Below, piece by piece: positions 48,601 to 58,420 of a stretch of 64,000 bases of DNA (position 1 is the first letter of the stretch; each line of letters opens with the position of its first letter). The position numbers were made by a program, and so were the translations under genes. Source of the DNA: Pyrocephalus nanus (Eukaryota > Chordata > Aves > Passeriformes > Tyrannidae); the NCBI GenBank assembly GCA_038380795.1, contig CM076260.1, positions 78,467,843 through 78,531,842 of the forward strand. The letters are read 5' to 3'. Under the pieces are notes generated by a model. The model saw only the letters and a list, made by a program, of their open reading frames with translations, did not search any database and was not told the DNA's origin.

Positions 48601-49172
48601 TAAAATGTATCTAAATTAGCCTTATGTTTTCATAGTTATGTTACCTGATGGCAAATAAATCATGTGGGACACTAAATCTGTTCTGGCTTACTGTCAAGAC
48701 TCATGGGATATATAAAAACCTACATTTATTCAGAAGACTTAAATATTCAGAAAGCAGGTACAACCCAGAGTAGGATGGGGTACATACCGTCTTTCAGAAA
48801 TATAGCTAACAGCTATCATTCTGTCACATTCAGTAAAGTTGTTCAGTTTTGCTGAAATTGAAATTCTTTGCGTCACAAATTTTTATTTTGTACTTATTCA
48901 TAGATGAGTGAGTTGTTAGGGGTTTTGTTTTGTTTTAACTCATATATTCTTACTGGCCTGTGGTTAGAAACATAAAACATTATAACATTCTTGGGTTTTG
49001 TTTTGTCTTTTTTTTTTTTTTTTTGTGCAGAGAGTACGAAAAACTTCCTTCATGTAGAAAGTCGGATCCTTTATCTCCAATCAAAGATAATATACAGCTC
49101 ACTCCAGAAACAGAAGAGGAAATCTTTAATCACCTGGAACGTAGTCATGTTCAGAGAGCTATATTCCAGTGA
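30509..49172 (+). CDS. EXO1: EXO1, exonuclease 1 (complete, 13 coding exons)
   Basis: Exons 30509-30669, 33004-33123, 34000-34123, 34908-35045, 35256-35468, 36635-36822, 37689-37785, 38228-38444, 39478-39733, 41365-41836, 42365-42466, 47007-47200 and 49031-49172 join to 2424 nt, 807 residues (human: 846). EXO1 is a FEN1/Rad2-family 5'-3' exonuclease and flap nuclease acting in mismatch repair, double-strand-break resection and meiotic crossing over. The N domain (about 1-100) and I domain (about 130-230) keep the metal ligands D30, D78, E150, D152, D171, D173 and D225, plus E89. The H2TH region follows. The tail keeps TRSRFF (MLH1-binding type) and [11 protein letters not shown] (747-757, PIP-like). 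It ends VQRAIFQ as in human. The middle of the tail is diverged and shorter. Every junction is GT-AG and phase-consistent. Confidence 0.97.
31387..31700 (-). mobile_element. CR1 LINE 3' fragment in EXO1 intron 1, minus
   Basis: It reads ATCACAGAATGGCTAAGGTAG on the plus strand (reverse of the CR1 terminus). It continues with the reversed CR1 body, including GTCCGACCTCCTGCTCG, TGTCCAGATGGCTTTTAAAT and TTGTCCTATTGCTTGGCACC. It is antisense to EXO1. The far boundary is approximate. Confidence 0.85.
33004..33123 (+). CDS. EXO1: EXO1 coding exon 2
   Basis: Residues 54-93. It encodes [19 protein letters not shown] and [20 protein letters not shown], including catalytic D78 and E89. The donor is GTAAGT. 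Confidence 0.97.
34000..34123 (+). CDS. EXO1: EXO1 coding exon 3
   Basis: Residues 94-135. It encodes [20 protein letters not shown] and [20 protein letters not shown], the helical arch and linker between N and I domains. The donor is GTAAGT. Confidence 0.96.
34908..35045 (+). CDS. EXO1: EXO1 coding exon 4
   Basis: Residues 136-181. It carries [15 protein letters not shown] (E150, D152) and [14 protein letters not shown] (D171, D173), the core of the two-metal active site. It is in phase 0 at both ends. Confidence 0.97.
35256..35468 (+). CDS. EXO1: EXO1 coding exon 5
   Basis: Residues 182-252. It encodes [20 protein letters not shown] (D225 and the start of the helix-two-turn-helix) and [19 protein letters not shown]. 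The donor GTAAAC leads straight into a long G/T-only tract. Confidence 0.97.
35474..35640 (+). repeat. G/T-rich low-complexity tract in EXO1 intron 5
   Basis: It starts a few bases inside the intron and runs about 165 bp with almost only G and T. It begins with GGT units, then T runs, then GTTT units. It gives long spurious open frames in several registers. Confidence 0.9.
36635..36822 (+). CDS. EXO1: EXO1 coding exon 6
   Basis: Residues 253-314 plus two bases. It encodes [20 protein letters not shown] and the C-terminal nuclease-domain strand [20 protein letters not shown]. The donor is GTATCC, weaker than its neighbours. Confidence 0.95.
37689..37785 (+). CDS. EXO1: EXO1 coding exon 7
   Basis: Residues 315-347. 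It encodes [20 protein letters not shown] and [12 protein letters not shown], close to the human [20 protein letters not shown] region. The acceptor is GGAAACAG and the donor is GTAACA. Confidence 0.95.
38228..38444 (+). CDS. EXO1: EXO1 coding exon 8
   Basis: Residues 348-419 plus one base. This starts the flexible regulatory tail; RSCSWNDK and NSIWSREY align with human HSWDDK and SSIWHRNY, and [13 protein letters not shown] with ISTKGLNLPRK. A second AG 8 bp in is out of phase, so 38228 is the chosen start. Confidence 0.93.
39478..39733 (+). CDS. EXO1: EXO1 coding exon 9
   Basis: Residues 420-504 plus two bases. It contains [15 protein letters not shown], the equivalent of the human nuclear-localisation segment, and [16 protein letters not shown]. 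It ends VPGTRS and joins the next exon to make the TRSRFF motif. Confidence 0.95.
39946..40390 (-). mobile_element. CR1 LINE 3' fragment in EXO1 intron 9, minus
   Basis: The plus strand reads AGTCATAGAATCATGGAATG then GGTTGGAATGGACCTTGAAG, the reversed CR1 terminus. It continues through CCCTGCCATGGGCAGGGACA, TTTGTCCTATCACTGCATGC and CATCTCCAGGCTGAACAACC. It is nearly colinear with CR1 over about 445 bp and antisense to EXO1. Confidence 0.93.
40471..40493 (+). repeat. Poly(A) run
   Basis: A run of about 20 A residues in EXO1 intron 9, just downstream of a CR1 copy. It is not a CR1 tail, because CR1 lacks poly(A). Confidence 0.8.
41365..41836 (+). CDS. EXO1: EXO1 coding exon 10 (disordered tail)
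   Basis: Residues 505-662, the largest exon. It begins [10 protein letters not shown] (completing the MLH1-interaction-type motif) and continues as a Ser/Glu/Asp-rich, poorly conserved region. [10 protein letters not shown] corresponds to human RSCFSWSGGL. The region is shorter than in human and accounts for most of the length difference. Confidence 0.93.
42365..42466 (+). CDS. EXO1: EXO1 coding exon 11
   Basis: Residues 663-696, in phase 0 at both ends. It encodes [20 protein letters not shown] and [14 protein letters not shown], acidic then basic and poorly conserved. Splice sites are good (CTCCTGAAG acceptor, GTAAGA donor). Skipping it would keep frame, so alternative splicing is possible. 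Confidence 0.85.
44701..45205 (-). mobile_element. CR1 LINE 3' fragment in EXO1 intron 11, minus
   Basis: The plus strand reads AATAGAATCATTAAGGTTGG then AAAAGACCTCTATGGTTCAA. It runs through reversed CR1 text, including CTTGAGGCCATTTCCCTTTG and AAACCACCCCAGCTCCCTCA, to CTGAAAGCAGTATTCAAGGT. It is antisense to EXO1 and about 500 bp long. Confidence 0.93.
47007..47200 (+). CDS. EXO1: EXO1 coding exon 12 (PIP-like motif)
   Basis: Residues 697-760 plus two bases. It starts [13 protein letters not shown], as human VPGLYKSSS. It carries [19 protein letters not shown] and ends with [17 protein letters not shown], the conserved PCNA-binding-like element. The donor is GTGAGT. Confidence 0.95.
49031..49172 (+). 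CDS. EXO1: EXO1 terminal coding exon 13
   Basis: Residues 761-807 and TGA stop. It follows a long T tract ending TTTTGTGCAG. It encodes [19 protein letters not shown] and [17 protein letters not shown], ending HVQRAIFQ, nearly identical to the human C-terminus used in MSH2/MLH1 contacts. Confidence 0.97.
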
Positions 49173-49375
49173 ACTGCATGCTCTTCACAATGGGATGGAT
49201 TTTTAATCATTGTCAAAATTTAACTTGTGGATATTTCATCAATATAGAACAGGTGCTTTGTAAACCAGCTATATATTTTAGTCTGACTATTGATTTATCA
49301 TCTTTTTTATAAAAGCGTGAATTGAAAGGTACAGTTCTATATTGACTGGAATAAAATAATTCAGATTCCCATGTT
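49173..49375 (+). other. EXO1: EXO1 3' UTR (short form)
   Basis: Non-coding sequence from the stop codon to just past the first canonical polyadenylation signal at 49350-49355. Longer 3' UTR forms cannot be excluded. Confidence 0.6.
49350..49355 (+). promoter_or_regulatory. EXO1: Polyadenylation signal of EXO1
   Basis: AATAAA lies about 180 nt after the EXO1 stop codon. Confidence 0.6.
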
Positions 49376-52300
49376 CTCTTATGCAGAGTCCTTTTGTCAA
49401 ATTTTTGTCCAAACATTTTCTCTGTTGCCCCTGAGCATTTTATGTAGGTCACATGTGCAATCCAAGTTTCTACAATAGCTACAGTTTTGCCTTTGCACAA
49501 TGCAGCAAAACAAGTCTGCGTCCTAATTCTTAATAATGACTCATTTTTTGCCTCTTCCTTCTTTCCTCTTGAGCCTAATCTGGCTTCAAGACAGGTTTAA
49601 AACTGCTCTTCAGTGTCCATAAGAGTCTGCAATATACTTCTAGCACTGATAACTATTTTTTTTCCATAGAGTAAGAATTGCTCTCTCAGCAGTTACCTTT
49701 CTGTTTGATACAGTCATGTTGTCAGTGGGAATAACTTGGGGACTGCAGAAAGGAATATTGCAAATATCTGCTCCCCAAATTTTCACACTAATAGAATGAT
49801 ATCCAGAAATGTATAGTGTGTTCCTCTGTTTTACCTGCTTGTTCCATATTTGTGTTCTTCAGTAATGGCAAGACACACAAAATGCCAGTTCACAGAGCAA
49901 GGGTTACAAGAGAGCATTGTCATCACAACTGGCTAAGCTAAAGAATCTAGAGACTAGGGTCCTTGCTATGTTTGACTGAATTACCATGAAGTAGTATGAT
50001 GGGATTTCAGATTTCTACCTTTAAAATCAGGATTTGAGTTCAGTGTAAAGGCATGTCTGGTTTTGTTTTTTTTTTTAATGGATAATATTTCTTTCTGTAG
50101 CAGGAGAAGGTGTAAAAGAAATTTAGAGTTTGAAATTGACCTATTAGGGGACAGGGTTTTTTTTAAGTTGCAGTGTATTTTTTTTTTCCTCTTTAGGAGA
50201 ATTTGCATCTCTGAAACTAAGGTGGCCAGCTGCATTAAATTACAACGAAGCTACTTAAAAAAGAGTAGGCTGTGTAAGCTCAGTCTCATTTCTACAGTGG
50301 CATTGAAGGTATGGGATACAAGGAATTGAAACAATGATGCTCTAAGACAGGCTTTCTCTTATTTGTGCATCACTAGAAAATCCTTACTCCTGAAGCAGTG
50401 TTTTTGATGTTGATCTTCAGTGATAATTATCTCTGGTGTGAGGTTACAAACATAGGCCAGGGATAAATGTTTCTGTGTTTCCAGTCACAGAATTCCTGCT
50501 GAGAATGAATTTTTGTATTCCTAAAATATAATAAAAATGACAGAATGAGTCTTTAAGGGAAAACATTAAATATAAATTGATTTCATCCATTGTTTATTTA
50601 TCCGTGTGGGAGTTGCAAGGTTATTTTGTACAGTGCATCCTTGACTATTTTCTGCCTTTTCAGTCAAAGGGCCACTTGTTCCTGCTTTAGTGGATCATCA
50701 TAAGAGACAAACTACTCAGGTATTCTCAAGGACAGGTAATTTTAAGGAAATATCTTACATGCAAGCTACATTGTATGGTCTTAAAGTAGATTTCTTTAAA
50801 ATACTGTATAATTTCTGATATGTGCTTTGGAGGTCTTGGGTACTGACTTGACATTATAAGGGATTCTTTTCAGGAATAGAGATATCTACTACATTACAGG
50901 GAAACACGTAATACATGTAAGCATATAATAGCATGTAAGTTTTGTACTTCTAATGTGGAGTTCTTGGGTTGGTGTTTGCTCTATGAAAGGTACAAGAACA
51001 GATATGCAACTTTGTTCCTGAATTAAATAGGCTAGGGTAATATTCCATAGTAAAAATTAGTCAGTATCAAAATAGGAGAAATTACAGGTTATGATGCCAT
51101 GGGGAAGATAAAATAAAACTTAGCACAAAAATAGGGAAAAAAAAGAAAAAACTTGAAACAGGGAGAGTTTGGTGATATTAAAAAAGCAGGCATTTGAAAG
51201 TTGAGAAGTTGGAAAACAAGAAATGAGTAGGAGGAATTGAAAGCAGATGGCAACTTGGAGGCATATGTCTTTGTGTGTTGTTTGCTTTTTAATCTAATAC
51301 AAAATACTAAAAATACTTTTTACTTTCTATAACTAATACTTTATTTTATCAGCAGGACTTCAAGGTATATTAACAAAATAGATGGCCTTGCTATACCCTA
51401 TTAAAGGGGTGCATCTGGCCTAGAAAAACTGAATTTACTAATGGTGGTTTAATAAGCTTCACTTTTGAAAGTGCTGACTGGCCGTTCCTTCATCAGAATG
51501 GTCATGTGAACTATAAATTTTCAGTATCACAGAATTAATATGAGTCATGATCATTGAAATCAAGTAATGGTTTTTAATGGTAGATAAGACATTTGTCCAA
51601 ATTCAGCCGAGTCTTTCTACTTAAATCTTTCCATTCTATTTACAACAGGTGGTGTTAAGCACATGTTCCGTCTCACAAAAATCAATACATTAGTTAGAGT
51701 CATTTTTATAGGACTGAAGAATATTGAAAGAATATAAGGCTTTGCAAACAGATTGTAAAAACAGCCATTACATTTAAATGATAGTATTTTAAGAATTTGC
51801 AATACTGTGTTTGTGATGGTTGTTCTTTAAGGGTACTTACTTTAAACATTTTGCACTCCAGTGATATTTTTATCATCTGTGATCACTTCTTAAAATTAAA
51901 TTTTCAGGGTCACTTTAGACTGCAGGATAATGTTCTGTAGTGAATAAGTTACTGCCCTGTTTGGTGTAGGACCTTCTTCTTTGTCTTCATTGCTGAAATC
52001 AGCTTATGCATCCTAAAACGTGCTATCTGAGAGCTCTTCTTTGTGGAAAGTGAGATTACACATTTTTTTCCTTCATGTAGGGGACTGTAGGAAACATTAG
52101 GTCAGTAGGACAAAAATGCTTCTCAGGGAAACTTGTCCTGTGTCAAGGATTAGTTTCTGTTCCAATAGCTCTCATTCTCCAGAGACTCCTGTGCTCCAAG
52201 CAAAATCTTATTTAACAGAAGTAAAATTCTGGATTTGGAACATGGCATATACCTGTGTGAGGTTCTGTTTTGGAAAGGATTCTTTAATGGCTTTGAAATA

Positions 52301-54914
52301 CTTGTGTTTGGTGTTCCAAATATACATATGACCTGGAGCGAATCACTCTAAATGTTTGAGATGTAGTGTACCAATGTATACAGACAAGACCAAGTTTGGG
52401 AAATTAAAAGTTGTTTTTTTTCCAGTACTTCAAAAACAATAGAAATTAATATGAACTACTCTACAGCCTGCATAAAACAGGAATTTAGGGTGTTGTTAAG
52501 CTGATTTCAAGTCCAATATCTCAGGGAGCACCAGAGTTTGTCTTTTAGAACACATCCTGTTAAAGCACTTGCAGTGAAGGAGAAATCATTACAACACTTG
52601 CAACAGCAAAGCACTCAACTGATGGATTTGTGTTTTAGGTTTTTGAGTCTAGCTTGTTCTTCATCCATTGGCTTGGGTTTTTATCTGCTGTATTAAAGGA
52701 GGTCAGTTCAATGACATTTATCTAGCAGCTACCTCAAATCAAGGGAGTGACTAAGTGCGTTTCTTCTAAGCCTATACTAATTGAATCTAAGTATATTATT
52801 GTTTTTTCCAAAATTATTACCTTTCATCATTAATTATTTCAGTTAGTACTCAGCAGAATTTAATATGAAACCCTCAAGAGACAAAGGTTCTGGAAGTAAT
52901 AGTAGTTTACCAGTTGCCTGGGTACCTCACTCGCTGCCAGAAGGTGTCGGTAGCTGTAGTACTTAGAGGGATGGGGATGTGGTGTCAGGGGGTATGGGGA
53001 GTGTTTGTTTTAATTGGTTAGCATTTGTTTCTTTAAGATAAAAGTATTTATCTTGGAAATAACAGAAAAAAAATCTTGTGCAGCTTGCCCCTTGTTCCTA
53101 CTGTAAATGTATTTTTCCTAATTATTTACAAATGAGATTAATGGATCCATAATTAATCCATGTAGTTTTACACAGATTATTAAACTTCTTGGCTGCCTAC
53201 AGCAGGGAAGTTTCCTACTTTTTCATCTTTGAACTTTCAAACAATAAAAATAAAGATTTTGTTTCCACACTATTACTAATTAGCACTCTCCAATCAATAA
53301 TTTTAAAATTCTCTCAAGTGAGATGAAAGCAAAGAATTGGATTGCTCCTGAAAATGCATGTGATGTTATTTTAACAAAGCTTTTAAACTTAGGACTAGTG
53401 AGAATGCTTCCTAGAAACTTGAAGAAGAAAGTATGTTCCTACAGTGCTTGCAGTTGTGTTACAGCATTTTGATAGTATTTTTTCAAGAAATAATTACTCT
53501 CCCTGCTCCCTGTATTTGAAAAGCCTTCTTGTTTTGAGGGAAGGAGGTATGCAAAAGCTTTTTTTATATATATACTCTATGGAGTGAGAGAATTGAAAGT
53601 AAACAAAATAGATTACATCTTAACAATATTTCATAGTTAGTTAACCAAGTTACCAAAAGTAGCGTTGGGTAGGACAGTTTTCAAATGTTTGCTCCAAGTG
53701 CTCACTGCTTCTCTTCAAGCTGGATAAATTTGCACAGGATTGTATACCAGCATATAGAAGTGGCTTATGTGTCTGTAGAAGCCTATTGAAATTCCTGCTT
53801 TGGTGGTGTCATCTGTCACCTTGGGCAAACTTCTCCATTTCCCACACTTCATTTTGTGTTTCCCATGCTTTGATTTGCAGTTTATGTAATGAGAATAAGA
53901 AATGTTCTAGTGCTACTCAGATTTTGAGAGTCTTTGTATCTAGAGAGAGGCAAAGAATTTGAGTCATATCCTACCTTGATTATGTGTTTGTAACTCTTAA
54001 GATGGAGCTTTTGTTGCCCAAAAGTGACCTTGTTTTGAACTACAGTGAAGTGTTATTCTGGTAGGTGAGTTATCCTTTTTTATACTACAAGCAACTGAGT
54101 TGAAGAGATGCAAAAAGTGGAATTAAAATTGTCCTTGTCTGCACAATTTTTCTAATTTATCTAACTGAAAGAGAAGCTGCAAGATCAAACTGGGAGAGTG
54201 CCAGTTCAGGACTAATTAAAAGGAAAAAAACCCCACAATTACAAGTTAGACATTTAGTGAAATGATTCTATGCTGCTTGAGTTAAGTATACTAAGATACA
54301 CCTAAATTCATATAGGATACAGTGGAATACCCAGTGCAACTCATTGTGGTCACTTCATGGATGGGCACATGTTTCAGGAGTTCCAGTTACGGTTCACCAC
54401 AAATCTCAGGACAGGGATGAGTCACTTCTCTTATTATTTTTTATGTTCTTATCTATTCATGAGTGGAACATCTGCTCATGGTAAACTGATTATAGCTGAT
54501 ATATGGATCTTTTTGATACCAATGTATTTTTACAATAGTTAAGGACTTGCTTAAATGCTTGTTTAGACTAATGGCACTTTTTCTACATTTCTACATTTTC
54601 TACAATTTCTACATTGCCAGTATTATACTGGCACAAAGTCAATATACAGGAGAGACTAGTGTAATTGGATTGACACTTAATTCTCCTGTTTAAGGAATTT
54701 GTAATGCTGCTACTAAGAAAACCAAGAACTAGCATCTTAGGGAGGTTCAGCATCTTCTAGTACTGATTCCCTACAATTCATCCAGTTGGAGATTGCACAT
54801 GCATTTATTGTGTAATAATAATTTAATTAGCGATTGTGATCCTTTTCAATTAAGGAAAAAATATCATATTTATATTTACACCCATCAGAAAAGATGGAAC
54901 TCTTCTTGTCCTGT
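49376..54914. other. Intergenic downstream of EXO1, nothing recognised
   Basis: About 5.5 kb of AT-rich DNA. Small open frames (for example 50063-50329 and 52116-52331) have no domain, splice or repeat support. Confidence 0.5.
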
Positions 54915-55186
54915 AGTGATAGAAGAAGAAATAATGGGTATAAATTGAAATAGGGGAAATTTAGGCTCAGCATTAGGAAAAAATTCTTAACTGTGAGCAT
55001 GGTGAGGCACAGGAAAAGGTTGCCCAGAAAGATTGTGGATGCCCCAACACTGGCAGTGATCAAAGCTGGGTTGGATAAGGCCTTGAGCAACCTGATCTAG
55101 TGGGAGATGTCCCTGCCCATGGCAGGGGGCATTGGCCCTAAATGACCTTTAAGGTGTCTTCCCACCCTTGACATTCTATGATTCTG
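54915..55186 (+). mobile_element. CR1 LINE 3' fragment, plus
   Basis: It includes GGCTCAGCATTAGGAAAAAA, GTTGCCCAGAAAGATTGTGG, GGATAAGGCCTTGAGCAACC and CCCTGCCCATGGCAGGGGGC. It ends TTGACATTCTATGATTCTG, the intact CR1 terminus. Confidence 0.93.
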
Positions 55187-58100
55187 TAACCCAAATAAAT
55201 ATATTTGCTTTGTGTAGGATTGTAGTGCCGTGATTTGGGAAAATTCTGGGAATCAAAAATGCTATACCAATTTCTTAATTTGGTTAATCGGCACTGTTGT
55301 CACATGTGGAACTGTAGAAACATTTTTTGCTCTGTACAGGATAGTAATACTGGCTAAAAATATTAAATTTTAGTATAGAAAGTAATGTTCTGAAAATCCA
55401 GGCCATAGCTCTCTTGTTCATTATTTTCTCATTCAGAATTTATGACCAAACTGGGAAAAATGCCTGTCACAAACCATTCAAGCGACACAAATAGAAATAG
55501 CTTGAAGTAGAATAGTTGGCAAATATGCTTTCAGCAGATAATTGTTCGTTCAAGGCATTCAGTGAGTGCACATGAATGTGGATGCTTTGAGGTCAATTAG
55601 CAGCCACATTAGCATCATTTTTTTAACAATTAGCTAACTGGTTAAACTAAGTAGAATTGTAGTTATTTCACCTCACAATTTTTTTCTCCAATCGAGACAA
55701 TTTAAAATTAGTTAATACTAACTTTAGTATATTAATAAAACCATTTTCATTAGGAAACAGTGATCATCAGTTTTCACCTGAATTACAATGTACAGTTTTT
55801 AAAAACATTTTAGCTAGAACTAAATAATGTAAATATTGACTTATAAATAATTTCTAGAGTAAATATAGAGAACACTGACTTCTGAGAATTTGGTTGCCAA
55901 GTATAAGAAACCATTTTTTGTTGGGGTTTTGTTTGGGGTTTTTTGTTGTTAGTTGGTTGTTTTTTATAAGGCAATCAGTATAAAAAATAAATTTGAAAAA
56001 ATGTTCTCCTGAGCTGGAGTTGCTAAGCAAAGTAGAGATCGGTTAATGGTCTAAAAAGCTGATTAAAACCAAGCTGGATTGTCCTGTGTCTAATATCGTA
56101 TGAATGTTCAGAGACTTAAAAAAAAATAATATTTGTATTGGCTTAAAAATCTACTTCTTGGAGATCAGTCACAGTGAGAGCATCCATCTTCTCACTAAAC
56201 TATAAAAATGATACAGTTTTGGAGGTTTCTGTGGTTTGTCTTGTTTTTCTTGGTTTCCTGTGTCTGGCATGTACATTTTGCCAATGCCAGAGTCCTGAAG
56301 TGGCATCTGTTGGCCAAGTTTCTGTCTGACAATAAAGACCAAGAGACTTGTTGCAGTTTTCTTCTTGTTAAAGTGGATTTTACCCACTTTGGTTTCACAA
56401 GGTTACTAGCTTCAGGAGTCCAAGAATATTATGCTCCGCTGTTTAGGTCAGTATTTTTAAGTCAAATTTCAACTGGCTTTAAAGAAGGAAAAAAAATTAA
56501 AAACAAAACCACTGGCAGTGCTTAGCTGAATAAATTCAAACTACTTATAAATATCACAATATCTGTAGCAGTGCAACTTTTGCACATTCCCTCAGGATTT
56601 TTTTTGTTAAACAATTCTTTAAAACACATAAAAGCTTTGTATAACGGTTATGGTGGTCAAAGTATAGATTTTTATTTTTTTTAAATGATTTGGCTGCCAT
56701 TCTGGTATTTCCTCAGCAAAAATAACATGAAAGGCTTTCTTTCTTTGCCTTAGCCCCTGTTATAATTTATTTATATAATAAGGCATCAAAATGTCTTTTG
56801 CTTATCTGCTCTTTAAGCCAGCAGAGACAAGTGGAGAGAAGGAATTTTGTGGATTTTCTGGATACAGTTACAACAGTCTGCAGTAGCAATTACCCCCAAA
56901 TGAATGATTGTTTGGTATGTCTTCAATACAGTCCACTGAAGATTTCTGTAATTTCCTAGATTATCGATTATTATTGTAATCTTATTTACCCAACCTCGAA
57001 GTTAGTTCGCTGACGTCATTATTTGTCTTCAAGGCAGTAAGCACTGACTATTGATCTCTACAGCTATTAATTTCTGCTTTCCTTCCTTTTCTTCCAAGTT
57101 TTAGATTTGCTTAGTAGCGCTGGCATAAAAATGGAACAATAATTTAAAGTATTCTACCCTTCCTCTGCTATAGCACAGAACAATATTTGACCTGCAGCCC
57201 CTCCTCTATTTTCTCATGCAAAGTTAAACAGCTGTAATAAGCTCGAAGAGACTGTGAGATTAGATGCCTGAGAAAGTTCAGTTTTACTTGAGATCCACTG
57301 AATTCTGTGAATTGACAAAGGTGTTCAAAAACATCAGCTCAACATGCTGAATTTGTTTCATGTTTGCCCAGTACCAAGTGTATAGGACCTCTGACCTCTG
57401 GGTAATATTTGAGAAGCACCAATATATATTGTTAACTGTTCTGTGTTAGGTGTGACATGCGACATTTCAAGAACAGAAAAGTTAACAGTAAAACTTTCTA
57501 TTCACATTTATTTCCTTATTTGTATTTGAAATATTTCAGACTTGCACAGTTGAATATCACAGAGCCAGAGACAATCCCTGGAAGAAGCTCAGAATGTGTC
57601 ACAGATAGAGGACTGTATCAGCTAAGAATTTCTGGAGAATTAACTGGAGAATTAACTCTTTCACTGAGAAAGCTTGTGGATTCTCAGACATCTTTTTCTA
57701 TTGCAAATTTTTTCTTGTTGCAGCTTACAACTATTGCTGTTTGTTTTATGCTAACAGACATAAGTAATAGTTTATTCTCTATCTGTCCTTTCTTTATGCA
57801 CTTGAATAGGATCAGGGATAAAGGGCCTTAGTTCCTTAATAGACATGGCTAGCCACATGGGGTTGCCATTAAGTCAGCCTCCTGCATCCTCACAAATCTA
57901 TTTGCAGGTATGGAGTTTTAATGTAGACTTCTTTATTATTTTCTTTTTCTTTTCACTCCTGATATTTCCTATTATATAACACACGGTGGCAACCTTCCCA
58001 TAAGGGGAAAGAAGCATTTAAGATGCTGTTCTACATCCTTTTACAAATTTCTGGCCTTAGGACCCTGATCACACCTGAAACTGCCTTTTGCAAGGAAGTT

Positions 58101-58229
58101 TCTTTCCAAATATATGTTTTCAGTTGAACAGATAAAAAAATTCCCTGCAGTTACCAGGTATCACCAAATTTAAGCAAAATAAATGGTCCTGGAGTACAAA
58201 TGTTCTATGCATGATGGGTAAAGTAATTC
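55187..58229. other. Intergenic, possible regulatory content
   Basis: No gene recognised. A perfect CRE palindrome occurs at 57011-57018, and a 12-bp tandem duplication (TGGAGAATTAAC twice) near 57632-57656. The 124-codon open frame at 57457-57831 has no recognisable domain. Confidence 0.45.
57011..57018. promoter_or_regulatory. Perfect CRE palindrome (TGACGTCA)
   Basis: The full 8-bp consensus CREB/ATF site lies in AT-rich intergenic DNA about 8 kb downstream of EXO1. CpG-containing CREs are uncommon in such DNA. Function is unproven. Confidence 0.35.
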
Positions 58230-58420
58230 TTCCACTGTCCTTGACACTCTCCAGTACCAAGGAGTATTGTTCAGGGCACCATACTTCAAGGAAAATGTAG
58301 ACACACTGGAGACAATCCAGAAAGGAGTAAAAAGAATGAGCAACAGTCTAGAGGCAGCATGAGGAAGGGTGGAAGGAGTTGGCACTGTTTAGTCTAGAGA
58401 AGGGAAGACTAAGGAAAGAT
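58230..58420 (+). mobile_element. CR1 LINE fragment (internal), plus
   Basis: Weak but recognisable CR1 body: TTGTTCAGGGCACCATACTT, ACACACTGGAGACAATCCAG and TGTTTAGTCTAGAGAAGGG. It has no 3' terminus, so it is a truncated old copy. Confidence 0.7.

Larger units (their letters stand above)
41837..49030. other. EXO1 introns 10-12
   Basis: Intron 11 (42467-47006) carries a CR1 copy at 44701-45205 and several incidental open frames. Introns 10 and 12 hold AT-rich DNA with no recognised element. Confidence 0.55.

Noticed and set aside
57457..57831. 124-codon plus-strand open frame
   Set aside because: No recognisable domain, no good splice or promoter context, and it contains an internal 12-bp tandem duplication. 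It is probably chance in AT-rich DNA.
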